From contig JAMWFC010000032.1 of NCBI GenBank assembly GCA_027475525.1, positions 1,364,001 through 1,428,000 on the forward strand: DNA of 64,000 bases. Reading direction: 5' to 3'. Below the pieces are notes generated by a model. It searched no databases and was not told the DNA's origin. It saw only the letters and a program-made list of their open reading frames with translations. A program made the translations under genes and the position numbers. The DNA is from Macrolepiota albuminosa. Taxonomy: Eukaryota > Basidiomycota > Agaricomycetes > Agaricales > Agaricaceae. Shown piece after piece: positions 35,363 through 48,184 of the stretch (the first letter of the stretch is position 1; each line of letters begins with the position of its first letter).

Positions 35363-36407
35363 TGATAGGCTTCTACTCGGACTGAGCGCATCAAGGGACA
35401 TTATAGGCCGACCAACACTTGACACACTAGAGACTCTAGCGACCAGCCTTGGGTACAGAGCAGCCCTAGCGCAGGCGCTCTATGGCAAGACTTATCCATT
35501 CATCTCAATCCCCAGTATCAGCCCCTCAGCGCCCTCCACTCAGTTACTTTGAAGACCAAAGAAGGCCCAGAACTCATAGCGCTAGCACAACGGCGGGAGG
35601 TGACTCTGACCAAACCCCGATCAGTACTGAAAGGAGTTAGCAACTGGCGCTGTCAATCACCGAGGCACCTCAATCAGAAGTCTAAAGGAATCAATGACGA
35701 ACGAGACAGGATACATGCAGACCCAACATTTAAATCTATCAAAAGATGGAACAATGTTTAGCGCCGGAATTAGTGCTCACGGCGTCTGTCGAGGATTCCC
35801 TGATCATACCCCGGGATGGCATGGCCAATTAAATTACATCAAAAAGTGAGCAAACTCGTACCACTTCTAAGTAGTTCTAGAGTCGCCGTTGGTCGCCGTC
35901 ACCCATGTGCTGCAGGTCGCCGTTGACAGGTGGCCGTTAGCTACAGTCACGAAGAGAGGCGCTAATTGGTAGCGCCATCAATGGACTTATTTTGGGAATA
36001 CCGTAGCGCATAGTATAAAAACTAGCTACTTGCCATGTATATAACAACGAATCGTAACCTCTTGGACACCCAGTTACACTTAGCGTTCAAATCGTGCTAG
36101 CACTGCCTGACTTTATCACCAAGTTTGGCGCTAGCTTCGTCTATCTCATCTTTGTCGTTTACGGTGCCACCTATGGGCACGCTACGCTGTGCTATTCGTT
36201 TATTTCTCTATAACTTCTCCAAAACTACGACGCTTACCACTTGCTAGGTAGCACCCGAGGCGCTATCGTCTAGTGCATCACCCTATTACCTCTGCTCAAG
36301 CACACCGGGACCCTGCCGGGACTCCTCACAAACCCATACGCCAGGCGCTGGAGACGGCGTTGTACTGCGTATACGTCCAGCGCACCCAACCACAGTTGGC
36401 GTCATCA
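35363..36407 (+). mobile_element. solo D-type LTR inside element B gag
   Basis: 1045 bases, TGATAGGC..GTCATCA. The gag sequence on both sides joins up when compared with element C at about 49900. The flanks GCGG (left) and GCAG (right) look like a short target duplication with one CpG change. CpG-rich, so a recent insertion. Confidence 0.85.
36014..36021 (+). promoter_or_regulatory. TATA box of solo D-type LTR
   Basis: TATAAAAA at the position matching 3998 in the other D-type LTR. Confidence 0.45.
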
Positions 36408-36820
36408 GCAGCCCGCCCAATACTAACCCCAGCAGCGGCGCCTGCCCCCAGGCCCAACTCAACGCCGCCATGGCCGCCAACGACCCGGGCGACGCGCCAA
36501 GCCCCGAGGAACACCCAGAAGACTCCGAAGATCCCGACTTCACCAATGAACGGGACGAAGAGGCCCTCCAGGCCAACCGGCTCTCGAAAAAGGGGCGACC
36601 CTGGGTTGAGGTCCCGACAGATGTGCAGGAACAATGGAGAAGGGAGGGTGTCTGCATACTCTGCGGTGAGAAAAACCACTTCATCTCCGAGTGCCCCCAA
36701 CGACAGGTCATGGGACGTGCCACCTGGACCTTCAAAGGAGAGGACGCCACTTACGAGTATTCGGAAAACGACCCAGCAATTTAGACCCGGAAGACGCCCT
36801 AAATCGTGGAATCAACCCTG

Positions 36821-36974
36821 ACGTCTTCTCTGCCCCGGTCTCACATCTTTGCTCTACGACACTCATACAGGACACCCTCACGGCTTACCTACCCTCGACG
36901 TCTTCTCTGCCCCGGTCTCACATCTTTGCTCTACGACACTCATACAGGACACCCTCACGGCTTACCTACCCTCC
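36821..36974. repeat. 77-base tandem duplication 8
   Basis: Copies start at 36821 and 36898 in B pol, before retropepsin 1. Confidence 0.95.
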
Positions 36975-37094
36975 CACTCCTCGCACTCTCTTCTCCTCAA
37001 AACCCGCCTCACCCCCTCATACAGGACACCCTCACGGCTTACCTACCCTCCCACTCCTCGCACTCTCTTCTCCTCAAAACCCGCCTCACCCCCT
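36941..37094. repeat. 77-base tandem duplication 9
   Basis: Copies start at 36941 and 37018, overlapping the previous duplication. Confidence 0.95.
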
Positions 37095-37380
37095 CTGGAA
37101 CCCCCCTCAACACCCTCGTTGACAGTGGCGCCACCGACAACTTCATCGACGAAGCATGGTCTACCTTTGCCCTGGAACCCGCTCAGCGACTCCCGGTCCC
37201 GGTACGGCTCTGCCTCTTTGATGGAGACGCCTCTACGGTGGGGAACATCACTCACTTCGTGCGTATGCCCGTTACTTTCGCCAACGAACAGACTCACACC
37301 CTCTGAATGTTGATAACCAAACTCCACCCTTTCACACCCCTGGTCCTAGGGCTCCCGTGGCTCCGAGACACTAATCCCCG

Positions 37381-37534
37381 CATTGATTGGCGACATCTCA
37401 CCCTTCGCCTGACCCGGGACCCGACGCCCGACGACCAGCAACTCCCCTTCGACCCCGCATTGATTGGCGACATCTCACCCTTCGCCTGACCCGGGACCCG
37501 ACGCCCGACGACCAGCAACTCCCCTTCGACATCC
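37381..37534. repeat. 77-base tandem duplication 10
   Basis: Copies start at 37381 and 37458, at the end of retropepsin 1 of B. Confidence 0.95.
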
Positions 37535-39424
37535 CTCACCCTCCGAACCCTACCCCAAAGGACGGGCCCCTACCATCCCCTGGACTCCAGTCCCGCTCGT
37601 CCCGGTCCTTTGTTGTCAATGCCAGGCTGGACGGCGCCCCGGGACCAATATCGGCCCTCATCGACAGCGGAGCCACCGGAGTTTTCATCAGCGACGCCCT
37701 CGATCTCCCCCATGACTCCCTCGACCAGCCCCTCCACCTGCAACGCCTCGATGGCACCCCCTCCTCCTCTGGCCCCATTCAGAAGTCTCACTCGGGACGC
37801 GTGACCCTGGACAACGACTACAAGTTCACCTCTGACTTCCTGGTCACGCGACTCCATGAATCGACCCCGATGGTGCTGGGACTACCCTGGCTGCGCAACA
37901 CAAATCCCGACATTGATTGGAGGATGCTCACCATGACCTTCCCGGGACCCAAAAACCACCCCTTGACCGCCGTGCACCTCCGGGCCCTAGGAAGCAACCC
38001 GACGCCTGACACCCCCGGGATGACTGCCACGCCCCCCACACCTGCACCACCCCCCACGCCCATCCGAGACCGCAAGGCCCCTGATCAACTCCCAAACATT
38101 CCTCGGAACAAGTACAAAGGGCCGAACTACCCTGGCTGGTCTTAGACACGCGTCACACCCGCTCCGGCCGATGCACCTGCAACCCTGATCGACCCAAATG
38201 CGCTCGACATTAGGATCATTGGGGCCGCCCCCTTCACCCGCCTCATGAAGGGTGGAACTCCCACGTTTCAGCTACACACCTCGCCTTCTCTCCCGGAAGA
38301 ACATCTATGAGGGGACGCTATTCCCCCGGAGAAGAAAACCGAGGAGCAGATCCTCCGAGAAGTAGTTCCTCTGGAGTATCACGAGTTCGCTGACGTATTC
38401 TCCGAAGGAGACGCCAAGGAGATTCCCCCTCATTGCCCCTATGACCATACCATCGACCTCGAGGAAGGAGCCGCCCCCCCTTTCGGCAAGGTGTACAACA
38501 TGTTGGAGGTCTAACTCCGGGCCCTCAAGGACTACCTCGACGAAATGCTTGGTAAGAGATTCATCCGACCCTCCGCCTCTGCCGCCAGAGCCCCAGTTCT
38601 ATTCGCCAAGAAGAAGGACGGTTCGCTCCAGCTCTGTGTCAACTACCGGGGACTCAATAAGATCATCAAGAAAAACCGCTACCCACTCCTGCTCATCGGC
38701 AATCTGGTCGACCAACTCCGCAGTGCCAAGGTTTACACAAAAATCGACCTCCGCTCCGGTTACAACAACGTCCGCATCGCCCTGGGACACGAGTGGAAAA
38801 CTGTGTTCCGCACGCAGTATGGTCTGTTTGAGTATCTTGTGATGTCTTTCGGAATGACTAACTCCCCCGCCACATTCCAATACTTCATAAACAACATCTT
38901 CCACGACATGAGCGACGTCTTTGTGATCGTCTACCTGGACGACATCCTCATCTATTCCGACTCGCAGGAGGACCACCAGAAACATGTCCGGCAAGTCCTC
39001 GAACGCCTCCGGGAGCACAACCTCCACGCCAAGCCCAAGAAGTGCTCATTCCACATGGAAGAGGTTGAGTATCTCGGTGTCATAGTATCCCCGAATGGCG
39101 TTTGCATGGACCCCCACAAGGTCGAGGCCATCGTCAACTGGCCGCAGCCCCGGAACGTGAAGGAAGTACAGTCCTTCCTGGGTTTCGCTAACTTCTACCG
39201 GAGGTTTATAGACAACTACTCCGGGATCACAAAACCCCTCAACTGGCTCACGTGTAAGGACATCGCCTGGAACTGGGACAGTAAGTGCCAGAGCGTCTTT
39301 AACCTGCTCAAGGAGGCTTTCACAGTCGCCCCGGTACTCCGGCACTACGACCCGGCCCTCCCGATCATCCTGGAATGTGACGCGTCCGACTACGCCATCG
39401 CCGGGATCCTCTCACAGATGGAGT

Positions 39425-39578
39425 CTGACGGTGGGGAGCCCCGGCCAGTCGCTTTCTACACCCGGTCCATGATCGACGCCGAGCTCAACTACGACATCTA
39501 CCTGACGGTGGGGAGCCCCGGCCAGTCGCTTTCTACACCCGGTCCATGATTGACGCCGAGCTCAACTACGACATTTAC
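39425..39578. repeat. 77-base tandem duplication 11
   Basis: Copies start at 39425 and 39502 in the RNase H region of B, with one base different. Confidence 0.95.
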
Positions 39579-39840
39579 GACAAGGAACTCCTCACCATCG
39601 TCGAAGCCTTCAAGCAATGGCAGGCCTACCTCGAGGGAGCCCGGCACCGGATCCAGGTCTATTCGGATCATAATAACCTGCAGTACTTCACCACGACCAA
39701 ACAACTCAGTTGACGACAGGCCCGATGGTCCGAGATCCTCTTGGAGTACGACTTCACGATCCAGTACCGCCCGGGACGACTTGGCGCCAAGCCCGATGCC
39801 CTCACCCGTCGACCGGACGTCTACCCCAAGAAGTCATTCG

Positions 39841-39994
39841 AGGCGGAACGCAATGCGTTCAATCATTGCGTGGTGATCCCTCCCAAACATTTGAATGCCT
39901 TACTGATTTTAAACGAGAGGCGGAACGCAATGCGTTCAATCATTGCGTGGTGATCCCTCCCAAACATTTGAATGCCTTACTGATTTTAAACGAG
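39841..39994. repeat. 77-base tandem duplication 12
   Basis: Copies start at 39841 and 39918 in B pol, after RNase H. Confidence 0.95.
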
Positions 39995-40205
39995 GAAGGG
40001 ACCCTGAGTCAGATCCGCCGCGCCCCCCGAGACAAGTACTTCACCGACCACGACTCCCGCAAACCCCCCGATGGAACCAACCGGGACCCCGCCTTCTCCC
40101 TGTCCCCCGACAAAAAACTCCTCCTCCGGGACGGCCGCATCTACGTCCTGGATCACGCCCGACTTTGCTACGACGTCCTCTGTCAACACCACGACCACAA
40201 GCTCT

Positions 40206-40359
40206 GGGGACATCCTGGAATACGTAAGACCCTCCAGCTCATCTCCCGGACTTACTTTTGGCCAGGGTTGAAGAAGGACTCCGGGGACATCCTGGAATAC
40301 GTAAGACCCTCCAGCTCATCTCCCGGACTTACTTTTGGCCAGGGTTGAAGAAGGACATG
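40206..40359. repeat. 77-base tandem duplication 13
   Basis: Copies start at 40206 and 40283 in the integrase zinc region of B. Confidence 0.95.
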
Positions 40360-41789
40360 ACCCGTTACATTCGATCATGCGAGCCCTGCCTCCGAGCCAA
40401 GATCCCCCGACACCGACCATACGGACTCCTGAAACCCCTGCCGGTCGGGTGACGCCCCTGGTCCTCCATATCTCTGGACCACATCGTCGAACTCCCGGAA
40501 TCTGAAGAGTTCGATGCTATTCTCGTCATTGTGTGCAGGCTAACCAAACAGGGCATTTTCCTACCCTGCCACACCACGGATACCGTCCCGGACTTCGCCC
40601 GGCTGTTCCTCGAGCACGTCTTCGCCAAACACGGTCTCCCGGACGACACCGTCTCCGACTGGGGCCCCCTCTTTGTATCCAAGTTTTGGACTTCCCTGTG
40701 TAAGGCACTTGAAGTAAAGACTAACCTCTCTACCGCCTACCACCCTGGAACCGACGGTCAGACCGAAAGGGTCAACCAGTCCCTCGAGCAATACCTCCGG
40801 CTGTACGTCAACTACTTGCAGGATGATTGGCGCGCCGAGCTCCCCCTGGCCGAGTTCACCTACAACAACATGCCGCACTCTGCCACCGGGGTATCGCCTT
40901 TCTTTGCCAACAAGGGGTACCATCCTCGACTGACGCTCTCGCTCCGGGACATCCCGTCACACGCCGCCCACGAGGTCGCCTGGGATCTCCAGTCTCTTCA
41001 CGAGTTTCTCGGAGAAGAAATCGACACCGTGAACCAGGCCTATGCAAAACATGCCGACCAAAAACGGGAAGACACCCCCGACTATGGTTGGATCGACGCC
41101 ACCTCCGCACCTGCCGGCCCTCCCCAAAACTCGATCACAAGCGCCTTGGCCCATTCAAGATCTTGAAGAAGGTCTCATCCCACACCTACAAGATCGAGCT
41201 CCCCCCGGGACTTAAAGGCCTGCACCCGGTATTCCATGTCTGCCTCCTAGAACGGCACCCCCCGGATCCCTTCTCTGAACGACGACCCAAACCCCCTCCT
41301 CCAGTCGAGGTCGAGGACGAGTACCACTACGAGGTCGAAGACATCCTTGACTCCCGGAACATTCGTGGACGACCCCACTTTCTCGTACGATGAAAGGGAT
41401 ACGGCCCGGAAGACGACACTTGGGAACTGCGCCGGAACCTCGAAGGCGCCCTCGACAAACTCCGGGATTTCCAGCAACGGCACCCAGGAAACGACCTCCC
41501 CAGGCGCAGGACTCACAGAGGGCAGTAGTGGGCATCACCCCTGCCTCTGGACTCAGTAGGGATTCAACTCCCACGTATACTTTCTACCTTCCTTTCAGGA
41601 TCTTACTCCCTTTTGTTACCTTTTTTCAGCAGCACCCCGGATTCTGGGCAAGGTGCTCTTCCTGGTTCCCCCGTCATTTTACTTACGCTGTTTTGACTAC
41701 GGAAGACCAAGTATATACATTTTCTTTATAAGTACAGTATTCTACAAGCTAGCAGGACGCAAACTACAAGAAAGTACGAGGCGCCGCCC

Positions 41790-42134
41790 CTAATCGGAAC
41801 CCCCCTCGCCATCCCCTCCCCCTGGCCAACCCCGGAAGCCCTCCCCCATCCCCTCCGGCCCGTGCTCCCACCACACCTCCTCGGCCAGCATCTCCCAGGA
41901 CAGGAGGGGCTCACCCTCATCCAACACCCACTCGAACCAGGACCCCAGGGCAGGTACGTTTCTTTGCCGGTGTGCGGCCACCAACCGCCCCAGGAGATCC
42001 AGTCCGCGCTCCATCCCGGGGGTCGTCACCTCTGGGCAATGCCCCTCCTGGAATGAAGCCAGCGCCGCGGCAACCCCATCCAGGAGCAGACGGTGCTCCA
42101 GTCAGCAGGAAGATTGAACCTGGCAACGGAGGAC
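41790..42134 (-). pseudogene. Element B antisense gene, 3' part
   Basis: Last exon of the B antisense gene, ending at 41790, with HRLLLDGVAAALASFQEG and ERGLDLLGRLVAAHRQRN blocks matching element C at 44410-44735. It continues upstream at 52341 on the other side of element C. A TGA replaces a conserved Trp near its start. Confidence 0.8.
42130..42134. repeat. target duplication of element C, left (AGGAC)
   Basis: AGGAC directly before the LTR; the same five bases follow the right LTR at 52341-52345. Confidence 0.9.
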
Positions 42135-42831
42135 TGTCAGGTTCCGCTGAATCGGGGGCTTTCCGGGAAAGCGATGCCCTTACGATGCGGACTTGATCTA
42201 CGGATACTCGGGTGTCTGGAACTCCGGGGCTAGGACTCCGGGGTTCAAGACGAGGACAGGGGTAATCCCGGGAGAGGGGACTAGAGTCCGGGAGTTTTGG
42301 GTTGGGGGTGGCTGAGAGTTAGAGGGGGTCGAGTCGTGAACCGGAGGTTCTAAGACGAGACCAAGTTAGTAACTTAAGAGTCGCGAAGTGCGTACCAAAG
42401 CTTAGAGCATGCAAAGCGTACCAAACAAGGCGTACCAGTCAATCAAGGGGCACGCAATATCCAAAGTAACAGTTATGCAATATCAAGACTACTGAATACA
42501 ACAGGGAGCTACACTATAAGTACTACGGGGCCGGGTCTCGGGGTTCCGGGATGTCTGGGATGGGTTCCGGGGGTTATTGAGTAGCGGCAGGGGCTGTATA
42601 CCGGATCACATGTGTGGGGTGCGCGATCAATTGGCGCGGATGGAGCCGTGATGCGTGATGCGTGATGGCCGGCACGAGTCGCGTGATCTGATCGTTGATC
42701 GGGGCTGGTGACGGCTGATGGCGGTGTCGGCGGTCGTGATGGCGGGGCGTGTCCTGTGGGGTCGGAGGGAGGGTCCCGGAGGGTGTTCCGGGGGTGTCCC
42801 AGGGTGGGCCCGGAGGGGAGGGGTCGTGACA
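42135..42831 (-). mobile_element. Element C 3' LTR
   Basis: 697 bases, bounded by TGTCAGG and GTGACA on the plus strand. It differs from the 5' LTR by small indels and substitutions, for example about 25 bases absent near 42720. Confidence 0.9.
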
Positions 42832-42833
42832 TC

Positions 42834-42846
42834 ACCCCCCCCTCAG
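42834..42846 (-). other. polypurine tract of element C
   Basis: A C-run on the plus strand (purine on the minus strand) next to the LTR; the same site in element B is at about 53896-53904. Confidence 0.65.
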
Positions 42847-42957
42847 CGCCGAGACCCTCCGAGGCGCGCGTAGCCGGTGGTTCGGACTGGGGGTCAACCG
42901 TGGGATCCGGCACCTGACCTGCCACGTATCGAAAAAATTTTACCGTCAAAGTCAACT

Positions 42958-44735
42958 ATGTCGCGAACACCGACGCATTCGCCGACGCCCCCGCAAACGA
43001 ACAAGGTCACGCCCCTCATGGCGTGGGAAGCCCGGGACGCGCGTTACCGGGCTCGCCTTGACCGGGAGCGTGTGGCGGCACTTGTCGAGCAACGTGAGTA
43101 CTCCCGCGCCGATCCTTTACCCCACTGACCTTTCCTTTTCAGAACAACGCAACGTTCCGGCCCCGGAGGCGGGTCCCAGCCAACTCCCGGAGTCAATTCC
43201 CGAGGCTGGCCCCAGCGCCCCCCCGGAGCTCTATCCGAGCCGCCCCGCGCCGACTTTCGCGCGGATGACCGTGCGCCCCCCTCGTCCCCAGCCCCCTCCC
43301 CGTCTGAGATTGCCTGCCCCTCATTTTCGCTGCTCCCGGATGGCGGTAGGGGCGGTTACGGCGGTTCCCGACGATCGGCGCGTTGCAGGAGGTGTTCGAG
43401 GAGGCGCTGGAGAGGCCCCGGGGGTTGCCCTCGCACAACTGGTGCGTGAGCAATGGGCCGGTGAGTGGCTCCTTACCTCGGGTTTCCAGGCTAATTCCAG
43501 CTTCACAGTGTCTGCATTGTGCTCGCCGGGTGGTACCGTGCGAGTTCGAGGTCCCGGTTCCGTCGTCCCGCCGAGACACGTCAGTGTGTGAGGCGTGCCG
43601 CGCCAACCACGAGCGGTGCTCCGTCTCGGCGTTGTGGAGGGCGCACTGCGTCGCGCGGGAGCAGGGGTGGCCGCTGGAGGGGATCACCTGGAGGATGGGG
43701 GTCGAGGAGCGGAACTGGGTGGTGGAGCCGGTGGACGAGGGGTTGGAGCCGGAGGGGGAGGCGCCCGCTGCGCCCGTGCAGTCGTCCAGCGGGGGGTCGG
43801 GGGGTCAGGGGGTTGTCCGGATGGGGGGCTGGCCCGTGGTCCTCATTACTCGCCGGGTGACCCGGGCCGGTACTGGGGGTCACGGGGGTCGAGGGGAGCG
43901 CCCTGACAAAGGGAAAAGGCGGGTGTCGCCCAGCCCCTCACCGGGTCCGTCCAAGAGGGCACGCCTGCCCATGGAGACCCCGCCTCCATCCCCGACCCCT
44001 TCAGTGCGCCTGTCCCCGGTGACGTTTTCTCCGTTGTCCGGGCGGCCCCTGAGCGCTGAGGTGAGGGTTTTGCAGGGGAGGTTGGAGCAGGCCGACTGGG
44101 AGAGGGAGGAGCGTGAGGAGGCAGCGAGGGAGGAGGCGGCGCTCCGGCGGGGACTGGAGGAGGATCAGGAGGCGGCCCGCCGGGAGCTGGAGGAGGCGAG
44201 GGTGGCCCAGGGGGGAGTCGAGGCCCAGCTGGACGCCATGCGGGCCAGGCTGGAGCAGGGGGTGGGGATCCCGACGCAGGGTCCCTCAGGTCCGGAGTTG
44301 GTTGAGGCCCTGCGCCGGGACGTGGTCATCGGGCGCATGGCCTCCCTAAGTGAGCATCTCCCTCTTCTTGCTGTTGGGTCGACACTGACCTCTCCAGGCT
44401 GGGCTCGGAAGCATCGCCTGCTCCTAGACGGGGCTGCCGCGGCGCTCGCGTCCCTACAAGAGGGGCTCCGGTCCGAGGCAGGGGACCCCGGGGTGGAGCG
44501 GGGCCTGGACTTGTTGGGGAGGCTGGTGGTCGTGCACCGCCGGAGGAATGTCCCGGCCCCGGGGTCGTGGTTCGAGCGAGTTTTGGACGAGGGTGAGCCA
44601 CTCCCGTCCTGGGATCAATTGGCCGAGGAGGTGTGGCAGGAGCACGGTCCGGGGGGCGTGGGGGAAAACTTCCGGGGGTGGCTGAGGGGAGGGGGCGGGG
44701 AAGGTGGGAAAGGCAGTTCGGGGCCCTCGCTCTAA
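42958..44735 (+). CDS. antisense zinc-cluster and coiled-coil gene of element C
   Basis: Spliced gene on the strand opposite to gag and pol. Exons 42958-43093, 43143-43460, 43509-44349 and 44398-44735; all introns are 48-49 bases with GT..AG ends. Exon 1 has a charged helix (ARYRARLDRERVAALVEQ). Exon 3 opens with a Zn2Cys6-like cluster, C-X2-C-X6-C-X15-C-X2-C-X6-C. It continues with a bipartite basic patch (DKGKRRV, KRARL), a 60-residue Glu/Arg-rich coiled coil, then a last exon with a conserved LLLDGAAAAL..LDLLGRL module. Fungal Zn2Cys6 proteins usually bind DNA as dimers in the nucleus; this role is inferred. Compared with B, about 17 bases are missing near 43383, so exon 2 changes frame. 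Confidence 0.75.
43461..43508 (+). other. intron before the zinc cluster (element C antisense gene)
   Basis: A 48-base GT..AG intron without stops, so retention would keep the frame. It ends directly before the first zinc-ligand cysteine codon, as in genes A, B and D. Confidence 0.7.
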
Positions 44736-45083
44736 GGGCCTCCTCGTATGTTTCTTGGTACTGTTTTTTTTTTGAGGTCCCGAATCCTGTAGTATATGTA
44801 ACAGTAGAAAAATGTATATACCTGACTGATCTCGTAGAGAATGGTGTAAGTAAAGTGGCAGGGGAACGGGAAAGGGTACCTTGCCCAGAGTCCGGGGTGC
44901 TACTGTAAAAGAAAGTACTAAAAGAGAGTAAGATCTAGAAAGGGAAAGCAGAAAATATACATGGGAGTTGAATCTCTACTGAGCCCAGAGGCGGGGGTTA
45001 CGCCCACTACTGCCGTCTGGGAAAGCAGAAAATATACATGGGAGTTGAATCTCTACTGAGCCCAGAGGCGGGGGTTACGCCCA
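44736..45083. other. convergent 3' region of element C
   Basis: Between the antisense gene stop and the pol stop. It has a T-run at 44767 and contains most of a 77-base duplication. Probably both 3' UTRs. Confidence 0.45.
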
Positions 45084-45098
45084 CTACTGCCGTCTGTG
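44945..45098. repeat. 77-base tandem duplication 14
   Basis: Copies start at about 44945 and 45022, around the end of C pol. Confidence 0.95.
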
Positions 45099-48030
45099 AG
45101 TTCTGCGCCCGGGGAGGTCGTTTCCCAGGTGCCGTTGTTGAAAGTCCCGGAGTTTGTCGAGGGCGCCTTCGAGGTTTCAGCGCGGTTCCCAAGTGTCGTC
45201 TTCCGGGCCGTATCCCTTCCATCGTACGAGGAAGTGGGGTCGTCCACGAATGTTCCGGGAGTCGAGGATGTCTTCAACCTCGTAGTGGTACTCGTCCTCG
45301 ACCTCGACCGGGGGAGGGGGCTCGGGGCGTCGTTCAGGGAAGGGATCCGGGGGGTGTCGTTCCAGGAGGCGGACGTGGAATACCGGGTGCAGACCTTTTA
45401 GTCCCGGGGGGAGCTTGATCTTGTAGGCGTGGGATGAGACCTTCTTCAATATTTTGAACGGGCCGAGACGCTTGTGATCGAGTTTTGGGGAGGGCCAGCG
45501 GGTGCGGAGGTGTCGTCGATCTAACCATACCTTTGTCCCGGGGGCCCAGTCGGGGGTGTCTTCCCGTTTCCGGTCGGCGTGTTTCACGTAGGCCCGGTTC
45601 GCGGTGTCGATCTCTTCCCGGAGGAACTCGTGAAGGGATTGGAGATCCCGGGCGACCTTGTGGGCGGCGTGCGACGGGATGTCCCGGAGCGAGAGCGTCA
45701 GTCGAGGGTGGTATCTCTTGTTGGCAAAGAAGGGTGATACCCTGGTGGCAGAGTGTGGCGTGTTGTTGTAGGTGAACTCGGCCAGGGGGAGCTCGGCGTG
45801 CCAGTCGTCCTGCAAGTAGTTGATATACAGCCGGAGGTACTGCTCGAGGGACTGGTTGACCCTTTCGGTTTGGCCGTCGGTTTCGGGGTGGTAGGCGGTA
45901 GAGAGGTTAGTCTTTACTTCAAGTGCCTTACACAGGGAAGTCCAAAACTTGGACACAAAGAGAGGGCCACGGTCGGAGACGATGTCGTCCAGGAGTCCAT
46001 GTTTGGCAAAGACGTGCTCGAGGAACAGCCGGGCGAAATCTGGGGCGGTATCCGTGGTGTGGCAGGGTAGGAAGATGCCCTGTTTGGTCAGCCTGCACAC
46101 AACGACGAGAATAGCATCGAACCCTTCAGATTCCGGGAGCTCGACGATGTGGTCTAGAGATATGGAGGACCAGGGGCATCGCCCGACCAGCAGGGGTTTC
46201 AGGAGTCCGTACGGTCGGTGTCGGGGGACCTTGGCCCGGAGGCAGGGCTCGCACGATCGAATGTAACGGGTCACGTCCTTCTTCAACCCTGGCCAAAAGT
46301 AAGCCCGGGAGATGAGCTGGAGGGTCTTACGTATTCCAGGATGTCCCCGGAGCTTGTGGTCGTGGTGTTGACGGAGGACGTCGTAGCGAAGTCGGGCGTG
46401 ATCCGGGACGTAGATGCGGCCGTCCCGGAGGAGGAGTTTCTCGTCGGGGGACAAGGAGAAGGCGGGGTCCCGGTCGGTTCTGTCGGGAGAGTTTCGGGGG
46501 TCGTGATCGGTGAAGTACTTGTCTCGGGGAGCGCGGCGGATCTGGTTCAGGGTTCCTTCGTTGTTTAAGATCAGTACGGCATTCAGATGTTCGGGAGGGA
46601 TCACCACGCGATGATTGAACGCATTGTGTTCCGCCTCGAACGACTTTTTGGGATAGACGTTCGGACAACGGGTGAGGGCATCGGATTTAGCTCCGAGTCG
46701 TCCCGGGCGGTACTGGATCGTGAAGTCGTATTCTGAGAGGACCTCGGACCAGCGGGCCTGCCGTCGACTAAGCTGCTTGGTCGTGGTGAAGTACTGCAGG
46801 TTGTTGTGATCCGAGTAGACCTGGATCTGGTGCCGGGCTCCCTCGAGGTAGGCTCGCCATTGCTTGAAGGCTTCGACGATGGCAAGGAGCTCCTTGTCGT
46901 AGATGTCGTAGTTGAGCTTGGCGTCGATCATAGACCGGGTGTAGAAGGCAACAGTCCGGGGTTCCCCTCCGTCAGGTTCCATCTGCGAGAGGATCCCGGC
47001 GATGGCGTAGTCGGAGGCGTCGCATTCCAGGATAATCGGGAGGGTTGGGTCGTAGTGCCGGAGTACGGGGGCGGTCGTGAAAGCCTCCTTGAGCAGGTTA
47101 AAGACACTCTGGCACTTACTGTCCCAGTTCCAGGCGACGTCCTTGCGCGTGAGCCGGTTGAGGGGTTTCGTGATACCGGAGTAGTTATCTATGAACCTCC
47201 GGTAAAAGTTAGCGAAACCCAAGAAAGACTGTACTTCCTTGACGTTCCGGGGCTGCGGCCAGTTGACGATGGCCTCGACCTTGTGAAGGTCCATGCGAAC
47301 GCCATTCGGGGATACTATGACGCCAAGATACTCAGCCTCTTCCGTATGAAATGAACACTTCTCGGGCTTGGCGTGGAGGTTGTGCTCCCGGAGGCGTTCA
47401 AGGACTTGCCGGACATGCTTCTGGTGATCCTCCGGCGAGTCGGAATAAATGAGGATGTCGTCCAGGTAGACGATCACGAAGACGTCACTCATGTCGTGGA
47501 AGATGTCGTTCATGAAGTATTGGAACGTGGTGGGGGAGTTAGTCATTCCAAAAGGCATCACAAGGTATTCAAACAGACCATACCGCGTGCGGAACGCGGT
47601 TTTCTACTCGTGCCCCGGGGCGATGCGGACGTTGTTGTAACTGGAGCGGAGGTCGATCTTCGTATAAACCTTGGCACTGCAGAGTCGATCGACCAGATTG
47701 CCAATGAGCGGGAGCGGATAGCGGTTCTTCTTGGTGATCTTATTGAGTCCCCGGTAGTCGACACAGAGTCGGAGCGAGCCGTCCTTCTTCTTGGCAAATA
47801 GAACCGGGGCTCCGGCGGCGGAGGCAGAGGGTCGGATGAATCCCTTACCGAGCATTTCGTCGAGGTAGTCCTTGAGGGCCCGGAGCTCGACCTCCGACAT
47901 GTTGTACACCTTGCCGAAAGGGGGGTTGGCTCCTTCCTCGAGGTCGATGGTGTGATCATAGGGGCGGTGAGGGGGGATCTCCTTGGCGTCTCCTTCGGAG
48001 AATACGTCAGCGAACTCGTGATACTCCGGG

Positions 48031-48184
48031 GGAACTACTTCTCGGAGGATCTGCTCCTCGGTTTTTGGTTCCGGGGGAATAGCGTCCCCTCGTAGGTGTT
48101 CTTCGGGGGAACTACTTCTCGGAGGATCTGCTCCTCGGTTTTTGGTTCCGGGGGAATAGCGTCCCCTCGTAGGTGTTCTTCTGG
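48031..48184. repeat. 77-base tandem duplication 15
   Basis: Copies start at 48031 and 48108 in C pol between retropepsin 2 and RT. The frame before and after agrees only if one copy is removed. Confidence 0.95.

Larger units (their letters stand above)
32881..36784 (+). pseudogene. Element B gag, interrupted
   Basis: Gag precursor starting at ATG 32881. Order: a Tyr/Pro-rich N terminus, a helical block (33400-33700), a Pro-rich linker with an odd poly-Tyr run at about 34545, a capsid core (34640-35210), and after the solo LTR a zinc knuckle CILCGEKNHFISEC at about 36655, ending at 36784. Stops at 33357, 33591 and 34350 (TGA) and 34818 (TAG); the last three are Arg or Gln codons in element C (CGA or CAG). 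Two 77-base duplications (33084, 34985) shift the frame. Confidence 0.9.
36691..41528 (+). pseudogene. Element B pol with two retropepsin domains
   Basis: Overlaps the gag end in the -1 frame. Order: retropepsin 1 (LVDSGATDNFID at about 37120, LGLPWLRDTNPRIDW at about 37345), retropepsin 2 (LIDSGATGVFIS at about 37660, LGLPWLRNTNPDIDW at about 37875), RT with YLDDILIYS at about 38935, RNase H (LECDASDYA), integrase with zinc region (about 40205-40410), core and C-terminal chromodomain ending at 41528. Stops: 37304, 38143, 38308, 38512, 39711, 40450, 41391. Most are CGA to TGA or the like compared with C. Six 77-base duplications add false frameshifts. Part of the 41080-41110 region is also missing compared with C. 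Confidence 0.92.
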
